From NCBI RefSeq assembly GCF_041435115.1, contig NZ_CP108046.1, positions 6,014,001 through 6,078,000 of the forward strand: a DNA stretch of 64,000 nucleotides, read 5' to 3'. Numbering within the stretch: position 1 is the stretch's first letter; every line of letters starts with the position of its first letter. The position numbers were made by a program, and so were the translations under genes. Source of the DNA: Streptomyces sp. NBC_00289. GTDB lineage: Bacteria; Actinomycetota; Actinomycetes; Streptomycetales; Streptomycetaceae. Below are positions 18,093-25,532 of the stretch, piece by piece. Under the pieces are notes generated by a model. The model saw nothing but the letters and a program-made list of their open reading frames with translations. It did no database searches and had not been told where the DNA came from.

Positions 18093-19610
18093 ATGCCGTC
18101 TCAGATCGTGGACGTACCGGCTTCCATGGCCTCCGAGGGCTCCGGCCCCGTCGTCCTCGACGGACGCGGCCTCGGTGTCGCGGACGTCGTGCGGCTGGCC
18201 GACGGGGCCGCACATCCGGCTCTGGGTACCGACGCGGTGAAGCGGATGACCGCGTCCTGGGACGTCGCCCGCCAGATCGCCGCGACCGGACGCGTCTACG
18301 GCCGCTCCACCGGCGTCGGCGCCAACCGGAACGAGGACGTGCCCACCGAGGCCGCCGCCGAACACGGCCTGCGACTGCTCCGCAGCCACGCCGGCGCCAT
18401 CGGCGAGGAACTCCCCGCCCGGCAGGTGAGGGCCATGCTCGCGGTCCGCGCCAACCAACTGCTCGCCGGGGGTGCGGGACTGCGGCCGAGCGTGGTGACG
18501 GCCCTGTGCGAGGCGCTGGAGAACGGGGCCTACCCGGTCGTCAACGAGTTCGGGTCGGTGGGCACCGGGGATCTCGCCGCACTGGCCCAGCTGGGACTCG
18601 CGCTGGTGGGCGAGCACCCGTGGCGGGGTGCCTCGGCACCCGAGGCCCAGTCCCTCGACAACAACGACGCCCTCGCGCTCATCAGCAGCAACGCCCTCAC
18701 CCTCGGACAGTCGGCGCTCGCCCTGCACGAACTGCGCGGCCTCGTCGCCGCCACCCAGGTCGTCGGCGCCCTGTCCCTGTTCGCCGTCGACGGCTCGCAC
18801 GAGGCCTACGCCGCCCCCGTGCACGCGGCCCGCCCGCATCGAGGCAGTGTCGAAGTCGCCCGCCGCATGCGGGAGTTGATCGGTGCCGCCGACCGGCCCA
18901 CACCGCCCCTCGGCCGGCTCCAGGACCCGTACGGCTTCCGCTGCCTGCCCCAGATCCACGGTCCCGCGCACGACGCGGCCGACGCCCTGGAGGCGGTGCT
19001 CGCCGTCGAGCTCAACGCGGCCGCCGAGAACCCCCTCATCTGCGCCGAGGACCTGGCCGCCTACCACCACGGCGGCTTCTATCAGGCCCAACTGGCGCTG
19101 TCCCTGGACCACTTCAGGCTGGCGGTGACGCAGGTGGCACGTCTGTCGACCTCGCGTCTCTCCACGCTGAACGAACCCGCCTACACCAGGCTGCGGCCCT
19201 TCCTGGCCGACCCCGAACCCGCCTCGTCCGGCGTGATGATCCTGGAGTACGCCGCCGGGGCCGCCCTCGGTGACCTGCGGGCCTTCTCGGCGCCCGCGTC
19301 GCTCGGCCACGCTGTACTCTCCCGGGGCGTCGAGGAACAGGCCAGCTTCGCCTCGCTCGCCGCACGGCAGACGCTGCGTGCCGGCGGCGCGTACCGTCTC
19401 GTCGTCGGCTGCGAACTCGTCGCCGCCGTAAGGGCGTTGCGTCAGCGCGACCTCCGGCCCGACCCGGGACTCCCGGTGGGCCGGGCGCTGGAGCTCGCCG
19501 AGTCGGTGCTCGACGAGGAACAGGCCGACCGGCCGCTCACGGACGACGTGACGGCCGCGGCCCGGCTGCTGGACCGGTTCACGGACATCTGGAGGGGGAG
19601 CGGGGCATGA
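18093..19610 (+). CDS. Aromatic amino acid lyase homologue lacking the MIO triad
   Basis: A 505-residue member of the histidine/phenylalanine ammonia-lyase fold. Family landmarks are present: VYGRSTGVG (Tyr69), SSNALTLGQ, DPYGFRCLPQ and ELNAAAENPL. The segment that makes the MIO electrophile, normally GSVGASGDLAPL, reads GSVGTGDLAAL (154-164; codons at 18552-18584). One residue is missing and Ala-Ser-Gly is gone, so MIO cannot form. The usual QEDHVSM segment is also changed (VEEQASF). It is therefore not a standard histidine ammonia-lyase. Non-MIO relatives known to me include ergothionase, which eliminates trimethylamine from ergothioneine. Its divergent quaternary-amine importer fits a betaine substrate. 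The stop overlaps the regulator start by 4 bp. Confidence 0.85.
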   Translation: MPSQIVDVPASMASEGSGPVVLDGRGLGVADVVRLADGAAHPALGTDAVKRMTASWDVARQIAATGRVYGRSTGVGANRNEDVPTEAAAEHGLRLLRSHAGAIGEELPARQVRAMLAVRANQLLAGGAGLRPSVVTALCEALENGAYPVVNEFGSVGTGDLAALAQLGLALVGEHPWRGASAPEAQSLDNNDALALISSNALTLGQSALALHELRGLVAATQVVGALSLFAVDGSHEAYAAPVHAARPHRGSVEVARRMRELIGAADRPTPPLGRLQDPYGFRCLPQIHGPAHDAADALEAVLAVELNAAAENPLICAEDLAAYHHGGFYQAQLALSLDHFRLAVTQVARLSTSRLSTLNEPAYTRLRPFLADPEPASSGVMILEYAAGAALGDLRAFSAPASLGHAVLSRGVEEQASFASLAARQTLRAGGAYRLVVGCELVAAVRALRQRDLRPDPGLPVGRALELAESVLDEEQADRPLTDDVTAAARLLDRFTDIWRGSGA

Positions 19611-20479
19611 GCGCGGACAGGGACACAGGTGTGGGGGTGGGTGTGGCGGACAGTCCCGCCGCACGGCTGCAGGCGCTCTTCGAGGGGCACCGGCTGACAC
19701 CGACCCAACGGCGCATCGCGCACAGCATGGTCCGCCGGGCGGCCGACGTGCCGTTCCTGTCGAGCGTCGAGCTGGCCGAGCTGGCCGGGGTCAGCCAGCC
19801 GTCCGTGACCCGCTTCGCGGTCGCCCTCGGCTTCGACGGCTACCCCGCCCTGCGCCGACACCTGCGCGAGGTGGCGCCCGCCGAACAGACGGCGAACACG
19901 GCCTCGTACAACGAGTACCAGCAGGCCGTCGAGGCCGAGATCGAGAACCTGAAGCACCTCGCGGAGCTCCTCGCCGACCCGCGTCCGGTCCAGCGGGCGG
20001 GACGGCTGCTGGCCGCCTCCCGGCCGCTGCCGGTGCTCGGGCTGCGGGCGGCGGCCTCCCAGGCGTACGGCTTCGCGTACTTCGCCGCCAAGGTGCATCC
20101 CGACGTACGGCTGCTCAACGAGGGCGGCACGATGATCCACGACCGCATCGACGCCGCCGTACGCGCCGGAGCCTCGACCCTGCTCTGCTTCGCGCTGCCC
20201 CGGCACCCGCGCGAGGTCGCGGACACGCTGGCCTACGCCAGGGAGGCGGGCCTGACCGTGGTGACCGTCGCGGACTCCGCCTTCGCGCCCGTCGCCAAGG
20301 TGTCCGACCTGCTGCTGCCCGCCGCCGTCGGCACCGGCCTCGCCTTCGACACCGCCTGCGCGCCGATGCTGCTGGGCCGGGTGCTCCTGGAGGCGATGTG
20401 CGACGACCTGCCGGACGCGCAGGCCCGGCTGGAGGAGTTCGACGCGAAGGCGGCGGCACGGGGCCTGTTCGTGGAGTGA
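19607..20479 (+). CDS. MurR/RpiR family transcriptional regulator
   Basis: A 290-residue regulator with an N-terminal RpiR-type helix-turn-helix (about 15-90; LSSVELAELAGVSQPSVTRF is the recognition region) and a C-terminal SIS sugar-isomerase-like domain (about 125-270). The SIS domain normally binds a phosphosugar but here may sense another ligand. The ATG overlaps the stop of the lyase homologue (ATGA at 19607-19610), so the two are co-translated and functionally linked. It probably controls this operon and the divergent importer. Confidence 0.9.
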   Translation: MSADRDTGVGVGVADSPAARLQALFEGHRLTPTQRRIAHSMVRRAADVPFLSSVELAELAGVSQPSVTRFAVALGFDGYPALRRHLREVAPAEQTANTASYNEYQQAVEAEIENLKHLAELLADPRPVQRAGRLLAASRPLPVLGLRAAASQAYGFAYFAAKVHPDVRLLNEGGTMIHDRIDAAVRAGASTLLCFALPRHPREVADTLAYAREAGLTVVTVADSAFAPVAKVSDLLLPAAVGTGLAFDTACAPMLLGRVLLEAMCDDLPDAQARLEEFDAKAAARGLFVE

Positions 20480-20579
20480 CGGCCCGCGCGAGCCGTTCTC
20501 AGACTCGTCTCACCTTCGCTCGCTAACCTGCATGCCCAGAAAGTCGTTGAGGCAGTGCCGGAGGGCGAGGAGGCGCAAC

Positions 20580-21173
20580 GTGGCACGCGCAGAACGCGGA
20601 GGTCAGGGGCTGGCTCGGGTGGCCGTCGTCGTACGGGCCGGAGCCGCACCCCTGTGGTGGGCCGGGGTGTTCGCGGCGGGCGTCGGCGTTCTGGTGCCGG
20701 GCGTCACCGGCCGCCGGATCGGGGTGATGGCCGGAGCCGCGCTGTTCATCGTCGCCGCGGCCCTCGTGGCGTACCGCCGGCGCGGCCGGTACACCGCCCT
20801 CGCCCGGGGCGCCGCCCGCGCGGGCCGGCACGACGTGCTCCAGGACCGTGCGGTGACCGCGCGCAACTGGCGCCGGGGACACCGCTGGTGGCTGCTGCTC
20901 GGCTGCCTCGCCGCGCTGGGCAGCGCGTTCGCCGTACCCGCCGCGGGCGGCATGCTGCTCGCCGGCTGCGGCACCGGGCTGCGGCTCAAGGCCGCCTGGC
21001 TCGGGCGCCACGAGCGGACCGAGGAGGCCCTGCTGTGGGTGCGCGTCGACTGGCTCGACGCGCGGGGCGGACGCCCGGCCGGCAAGCAGGTCAAGGCGTA
21101 CCGCGGCACCGGCGTCGCGGCGGGCGACGCGGCCCCGGGCGGGGCCCGCCGCCGCACCGCGGCGCTGGTGTGA
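20580..21173 (+). CDS. Hypothetical membrane protein
   Basis: A 197-residue protein with two pairs of membrane helices (about 10-50 and 105-140 after the chosen start) and basic loops; the tail is charged and ends in RRRTAALV. Family not recognised. The GTG is chosen because GAGGAGG lies six bases upstream; a frame opening at 20532 would place a probable TAACCT -10 box (20524-20529) directly at its start and lacks a ribosome binding site. It converges with the roadblock gene, with only 13 bp between their ends and no hairpin. Confidence 0.75.
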   Translation: MARAERGGQGLARVAVVVRAGAAPLWWAGVFAAGVGVLVPGVTGRRIGVMAGAALFIVAAALVAYRRRGRYTALARGAARAGRHDVLQDRAVTARNWRRGHRWWLLLGCLAALGSAFAVPAAGGMLLAGCGTGLRLKAAWLGRHERTEEALLWVRVDWLDARGGRPAGKQVKAYRGTGVAAGDAAPGGARRRTAALV

Positions 21174-21186
21174 GCTCCGGCCCGGG

Positions 21187-21561
21187 TCAGACCTCCAGGT
21201 CCCCCTCGATCCTCTTCAGCTGGTGGCGGGCCATCGCGAGGTTGGCCCGCTTGGCGTCGAGCACCAGGTAGAGGAAGAGGCCGTTGCCGCCCCGGCCGCT
21301 GATCAGCCGGATCAGGTGGTACTGGTCGGACAGGGTGATCAGGATGTCCTCGATCTCGGCCTTCAGGCCGAGGTGCTCCATCGTGCGCATCTTGGCGCGT
21401 ACGACGTCGGTGTTGCCGGCCGCGGCGACGTTGAGGTCGAAGCCCTTGCTGCCGCCGATGGTGCCCAGCGCCATACCGCTGGTGTAGTCGACGAGCGCGA
21501 CCCCGGTGGCGCCCTCGATCGAGGCGAGCGCCTCTTTGAGCGTGGTCTCGGTGTTGGCCAT
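21187..21561 (-). CDS. Roadblock/LC7 domain protein A
   Basis: A 124-residue single-domain roadblock protein (MglB-like). The pattern ALASIEGATGVALVDYTSGM, then NVAAAGNTDVVRAK and a terminal helix LAMARHQLKRIEGDLEV, is typical. In Streptomyces such proteins normally act as GTPase-activating partners of small Ras-like GTPases in conservons. No GTPase or sensor kinase is adjacent here. It is the last gene of a four-gene leftward cassette, 15 bp after the next roadblock gene. Confidence 0.9.
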   Translation of the reverse strand: MANTETTLKEALASIEGATGVALVDYTSGMALGTIGGSKGFDLNVAAAGNTDVVRAKMRTMEHLGLKAEIEDILITLSDQYHLIRLISGRGGNGLFLYLVLDAKRANLAMARHQLKRIEGDLEV

Positions 21562-21576
21562 GGTGATCTGGTCCTC

Positions 21577-22374
21577 TCAACTTTCCTTGGTGATGCGCGC
21601 GTTGGCGGACGTGCCGCGAGGTGCGCGCGCGGTTCTGGTGCGCGTGGTGCTGGTCTTGACGGCCGGTTTGCCGGCGGCCGGCTCGACGGCCGGGGTGTCA
21701 GCCGGTGTGGGGGCTGGTTTGCCGGTCGGCTTGCCGCTCGGGTCGGTGGACGGGCCGGTGCCCGGGTCGGTGGTCGGTTTCGCGGCCGGGTTGGCGGCAG
21801 GCATGTCGGGTGGGTCAGTGGTCGGGGCGGCGCCCGGGCCGGTTCCGGTGGTCGGGGTGGCGGCCGGTTTGCCGGCCGGCTTCGGGGCGGATCTGGTGGT
21901 GGCCCTGGCGGTGGCCCGGGCAGGGGCGCGCGCGGCGGGCTTCGACGGCGGCTTCGGGGTTCTCGCGGGCGCCCGGGGCACCGGGGCGACGGGCGCGACG
22001 ACGAGCTCCCCGATCCGGACGCCGGCCCGGCGGCCCTCCAGGTGCAGGCGGCCGACGTTGACGCGGTCCTGGGCGAGCAGCGTCAGCACGGCGAAGGGCC
22101 CCGCCGAGTACGTCGCCACGCAGCCGTACACCCCGCGTACCAGCAGCTCCCGGAAGTCGCCGTGACCGGTGGCGTCCGTCAGCTGCACGGCCACGCCACG
22201 GGCGGTCGCGGCCAGCGCCGCCACGCCCTCCGGTTCGACCCCGGGGGTGTCCTGCGCGAGGACGAGACCGTCGACGCCGGAGGCGAGGGAACCGGTGAGC
22301 TGCGGAACGCGGGCCCTCAGCCGGCGCAGCTCGTCCAGGATCTCGGCCTCCGCCGCCGTCACCTCCGCTGCCAT
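21577..22374 (-). CDS. Roadblock-like protein B with long Pro/Ala/Thr-rich tail
   Basis: A 265-residue protein: a roadblock-like domain at about 5-130 (GSLASGVDGLVLAQDTPGVEP, then LAATARGVAVQL and LLVRGVYGCVATYSAGPFAVL), followed by a low-complexity tail of about 130 residues made of Pro, Ala, Thr, Lys and Gly with recurring KPA, TDP and GKP units. The tail predicts as disordered and positively charged. The ATG beginning MAAEVTAAEAEIL has GAGGAGA just upstream; an extended frame to 22428 overlaps the previous gene and is less likely. The tail could bind nucleic acid or membranes; that is speculation. Confidence 0.82.
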   Translation of the reverse strand: MAAEVTAAEAEILDELRRLRARVPQLTGSLASGVDGLVLAQDTPGVEPEGVAALAATARGVAVQLTDATGHGDFRELLVRGVYGCVATYSAGPFAVLTLLAQDRVNVGRLHLEGRRAGVRIGELVVAPVAPVPRAPARTPKPPSKPAARAPARATARATTRSAPKPAGKPAATPTTGTGPGAAPTTDPPDMPAANPAAKPTTDPGTGPSTDPSGKPTGKPAPTPADTPAVEPAAGKPAVKTSTTRTRTARAPRGTSANARITKES

Positions 22375-22408
22375 CGGGTCTCTCCTCTCGGCGCGCGGTC
22401 GCTGCCTT

Positions 22409-23302
22409 TCAAAGGGCCTCCAGCGCATCCCTGAGCCTCTTCAGCAGCGTGATGTTCGGGTCGTCCGTATGGCCGGGGTCCCCTCCACCGGCGAGTTCGG
22501 GCGGGAGTGGCACGACGGGAGTCTGCGGGCCGGGCGCCACGACACCGGCCGCCACCAGCCGGCGTACGTCCACCAGCGTGTGGAACGCGGGCCGGCCCAG
22601 CTCCCGCGCGATGTCCGACGCCGTGCGCACGCCGTCCACCAGGGCCAGCACCGCCCGCCGACGGGCCGTGAGTGCCGGGGCGGCGACCGCCTCGGCACGC
22701 ACCAGCGGGATGCCGTCCGTCCTCGGGTCGGGCCAGATGCGGTGCAGCAGGTCGCGGCGGCGCAGCGTCTCCCTCTCCAGGGCGTCCACCGGCACCGGCC
22801 GTACGGCGCCGGGACCCTCCGCGGTGCCGTAGCGGAAGCGGCCGGGGGTGCTGCTGGGGGCGAGGGCGAAGTACGCCGCGTCGTACAGCGCCACGAGATG
22901 GCACAGTTCCAGCGCGCCCGGGGTGGGCCGGCCGCCGTCGACCGGGACACGTCCGTCGCGGTGCCGGCCGCCCGCCCCGGGCACGGACCGCCGGGGGCCG
23001 GCCTCGGTGGTGGTGTCGACGGTCAGGCCGGCCGTCGGACCGGCGGTCGTGTCGGTGTGGGCGTGCAGCGTGCCGCGGGTGCTGAGCAGCACGTCGAGGG
23101 CGGGGGCGGAGGGGCTTTCCGCGTGCACCACCTGGCCTTCCGCGAGATGGAGTGTGCCGCGTTCGCGGACGAGGACCCCGGTGGCCCGCTCGGCGGCGAG
23201 CCGGGTCAGCATCGGTGAGACGCCGCCCCAGCCGCGATCCTGCGCCGCGGCCTTGTCCCGCACCGGCAGGCGGGGCGGCGGAGTGGTTCTGACGGTGGTC
23301 AT
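22409..23302 (-). CDS. DUF4388-like protein with winged-helix C-terminus
   Basis: A 297-residue protein. The segment about 30-75 (LTRLAAERATGVLVRERGTLHLAEGQVVHAES, quoted in part: GVLVRERGTLHLAEGQVVHA) has the strand pattern of a DUF4388/PATAN domain. The C-terminal part around ARRRAVLALVDGVRTASDIA and then LVDVRRLVAAGVV looks like a winged helix. Such proteins accompany roadblock modules in Actinobacteria and Myxobacteria. Its ATG overlaps the stop of the upstream roadblock gene by 4 bp (ATGA, 23299-23302), so they are co-translated. No known regulator name applies. Confidence 0.75.
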   Translation of the reverse strand: MTTVRTTPPPRLPVRDKAAAQDRGWGGVSPMLTRLAAERATGVLVRERGTLHLAEGQVVHAESPSAPALDVLLSTRGTLHAHTDTTAGPTAGLTVDTTTEAGPRRSVPGAGGRHRDGRVPVDGGRPTPGALELCHLVALYDAAYFALAPSSTPGRFRYGTAEGPGAVRPVPVDALERETLRRRDLLHRIWPDPRTDGIPLVRAEAVAAPALTARRRAVLALVDGVRTASDIARELGRPAFHTLVDVRRLVAAGVVAPGPQTPVVPLPPELAGGGDPGHTDDPNITLLKRLRDALEAL

Positions 23303-23703
23303 CCCAGCACCAGCCGTCCGGCCATCTCGCCGAGCCGGATGCGGGCCAGCGCGAGGTTGCCGTCCGCGCGGGTCAGCCACAGGTGCAGGAACACGCTGCT
23401 GTCGAAGGACGTCCGCACGAACCGCAGCACGTGATAGCTGTCCCGGTTGCTGAGGATCAGGTCCTCGACCGGCGGACCGGCCCCGTCCGGATCCTCCCCC
23501 GGCTCGCCCTCCGGCGCGAAGGCGTGCTGTTCGGCGGCCAGTCGCGCGAGTTCGGCCGCCTCCGCAGCGGCCGCCTCGTGGTCACCGCCCGGAGACTCCC
23601 CGACGCTGCCCAGGGCCAGCCCGCTGGTCCAGTCGACCAGCGAGGCGCCCCGGGCACCGGGCAGTCGCATCGCTTCCAGCAGACACTCGTCGATTCCGGG
23701 CAC
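23299..23703 (-). CDS. Roadblock-like protein C
   Basis: A 134-residue roadblock-type protein and the first gene of the cassette. The N-terminal helix, GARGASLVDWTSGLALGSVG and the C-terminal FLHLWLTRADGNLALARIRL mirror roadblock protein A, with an acidic insertion (EGEPGEDPDGAG) in the middle. The GTG start beginning MPGIDECLLEA is chosen because GGGAGGGAG precedes it by five bases; an ATG eight codons earlier has none. It presumably heterodimerises with the other roadblock proteins of the cassette. Confidence 0.82.
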   Translation of the reverse strand: MPGIDECLLEAMRLPGARGASLVDWTSGLALGSVGESPGGDHEAAAAEAAELARLAAEQHAFAPEGEPGEDPDGAGPPVEDLILSNRDSYHVLRFVRTSFDSSVFLHLWLTRADGNLALARIRLGEMAGRLVLG

Positions 23704-23819
23704 CGTGGCTCCCTCCCGCCTGGACATTCGGCTGAGTGACGCCGAAACTACGCAACGTGTGCGTGGGGAGTGAGTGTTCTGGCATTTTCCGGCGGAACAT
23801 GCTGCGGATGGCTAAGGTG

Positions 23820-23852
23820 GGTCAACTGACCTCATATGCGCCCCAGTTGACC
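23820..23852. promoter_or_regulatory. Perfect 9-bp inverted repeat, operator or hairpin
   Basis: GGTCAACTG at 23820-23828 and CAGTTGACC at 23844-23852 form a perfect inverted repeat with a 15-base spacer, between the end of the decarboxylase gene and the start of the roadblock cassette. The left arm with its flank (GGTCAACTGACC) is itself nearly palindromic, which favours a protein-binding site over a terminator. On the leftward strand TTGACC could also serve as a -35 element for the cassette. Confidence 0.45.
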
Positions 23853-23872
23853 AGCGCATTTGTCGGAGCAGG

Positions 23873-25417
23873 TCAACCGCGCCCGGACGCCCTGAGGGTG
23901 GTGAGCGCGGTGGCGTGCGCCCCTCCCGACTCGGCCACGATCTCCCGTACGGTCTGCCGCTCGCGGACGGTCGCGAAGGCGACGCCCCCGGAACCGTCCG
24001 GAGCGAAGCCGTAGATCCCCGGCCGGGCAAGGGAGTTGTAGGCGTAGTGGTGGGCCAAGTAGTACGCGCCCGTGTCCAGCGCGGCCGCGTAGTCGCCCTG
24101 CTCCAGCAGCGGCAGTTCCCGCCCCGAGGCGAGCAGGTCGCCCGCGAAGCAGGCCGGCCCCGCGATGTCCTGCACCACCCCGGGTCCGCTCTTGGGCCGT
24201 CCCTTCGGGTCGTACGCGGCGATGCGCAGCGGCCACGCCTCAGGCACGTACACCGTTCGCGTCGCGATCTGCACGCCCGCGTGCGTGACCGCCACCGGCC
24301 GCCCGCCGGCGCTCTTCGCGTACTCCACCCGGGCCACCACCGTTCCGTGCTTGGCCAGCAGCGACCGCCCGAACTCGGTGACCAGTCCGTGCCGCCCGTC
24401 GAACAGTCCCGGCACCGCCTCCCGGAGCAGCCGCGCGTACCGCGCGTAGGTCGGTGCCGTCGCGTCCGAGCCGAAGTTCACCGGCAGCCCGCCGCCGATG
24501 TCGATCGTGTCGATCTGCGGCCGGCCGATCCGCCGGTTGATCTCCTCGGCGAGCGCGTACGTCTCCGCCGCGCCCCGCGCCATCAGCGACAGCGGGATGC
24601 CCTGAGAGCCGGTGTGCGCGTGCAGCCGGGTCAGCCACGGGCGGTCGGCGTAGGCGCGTACTACCCATTCGCGCGCTCCCTCGTCGCGCAGCGCCACCCC
24701 GAACTTCGAGGTCGCCGTGGCCGTCGACAGGGCCTCGATGGAACCCCCGCCGAGCTGCGGGTTCACCCGGATTCCGAGCGGTGAGCGGCTGGTGGCGGAG
24801 CGCATCAGCACGTCGACGCGGTCCAGCTCCTGCGGATTGTCCGCGTTGACGGCGATCCCGAGGGCCAGCGCCTCGCGCAGCTCCGCCGGGGTCTTGGCGG
24901 GCGAGTCGAGGACGGTGCGGGCCGGCGGCAGCCCCGCCGCGCGCGCGAGGGCCAGCTCGCCGGGGCTCGCCACCTCCGCGCCGATCCCCTCCTCGTGCAG
25001 CAGCCGCAGCACCGGGACCAGCGGTGTCGCCTTCACGGCGAAGGCGTGCAGCACGGGCGTACCGGGTGCCACCACGGCGTCGAACGCCGCCGTCAGCTCG
25101 GCCGCCGACTCCCGGATGCCCGTGACGTCGAGCAGACCCACGATCGGGGCGCCCGGCGCGAGCAGCCCCTGCTCCACCGCGGCCCGCACCGCCTCGTCCC
25201 GGCGGACGGCCCGGTCGTGGCCGGGCTGCGCGTCCGCGTGGTCGGGCTCGTACGGCTCCGTGTCGGCCTCGTGCGGTCCCGCGCCCGTGTCGTACGGCCC
25301 CGCGCCCGTGTCGTACCGGTGCCCGTCCCGTCCGTCTCCGTCCTGTCCGTCCCGTCCGTCCCAGCCGCCTCTGGCGTTGTCCACGGCGTCCCCCGTCATG
25401 TCGTCGTCCGTGCCCAT
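23873..25417 (-). CDS. Diaminopimelate decarboxylase-like PLP enzyme (fold type III)
   Basis: A 514-residue alanine-racemase-fold decarboxylase. The PLP lysine is Lys129 in HAFAVKATP; HTGSQGIP, IDIGGGLPVNF, CFAGDLLA and DTGAYYLAHHY follow in the order of LysA-type enzymes. An extra N-terminal segment of about 70 residues is Asp/Gly-rich and contains two copies of YDTGAGP; it precedes the conserved part and predicts as disordered. The ATG beginning MGTDDDMTG is chosen, with MTGDAV six codons later as alternative; neither has a strong Shine-Dalgarno. It stands divergent from hutU rather than next to lysine genes, so an amino acid other than diaminopimelate is possible. Confidence 0.82.
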   Translation of the reverse strand: MGTDDDMTGDAVDNARGGWDGRDGQDGDGRDGHRYDTGAGPYDTGAGPHEADTEPYEPDHADAQPGHDRAVRRDEAVRAAVEQGLLAPGAPIVGLLDVTGIRESAAELTAAFDAVVAPGTPVLHAFAVKATPLVPVLRLLHEEGIGAEVASPGELALARAAGLPPARTVLDSPAKTPAELREALALGIAVNADNPQELDRVDVLMRSATSRSPLGIRVNPQLGGGSIEALSTATATSKFGVALRDEGAREWVVRAYADRPWLTRLHAHTGSQGIPLSLMARGAAETYALAEEINRRIGRPQIDTIDIGGGLPVNFGSDATAPTYARYARLLREAVPGLFDGRHGLVTEFGRSLLAKHGTVVARVEYAKSAGGRPVAVTHAGVQIATRTVYVPEAWPLRIAAYDPKGRPKSGPGVVQDIAGPACFAGDLLASGRELPLLEQGDYAAALDTGAYYLAHHYAYNSLARPGIYGFAPDGSGGVAFATVRERQTVREIVAESGGAHATALTTLRASGRG

Positions 25418-25465
25418 GCATCCAGCCAAACACCGACGAGGTTCCCGTGCCGAAGGGCCCACGTA

Positions 25466-25501
25466 TTGACTAGCTCTATTCAGAGGGCGAGTATGTGAAT
25501 A
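25466..25501 (+). promoter_or_regulatory. hutU promoter with inverted-repeat operator candidate
   Basis: TTGACT at 25466-25471 is separated by 17 bases from GAGTAT at 25489-25494, a plausible -35/-10 pair for the hut operon. TATTCA at 25477-25482 and TGAATA at 25496-25501 form an inverted repeat across the spacer and -10, a good position for a repressor. The start codon of hutU follows AGGAGG at 25522-25527. Confidence 0.5.
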
Positions 25502-25532
25502 ACGGCAGCAACAATCCGCTAGGAGGCAGACC

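Noticed and set aside
18093..19610. Annotation of the lyase homologue as hutH (histidine ammonia-lyase)
   Set aside because: The MIO-forming Ala-Ser-Gly is missing, so the first histidine degradation step cannot be assigned to it despite the hut genes 6 kb away.
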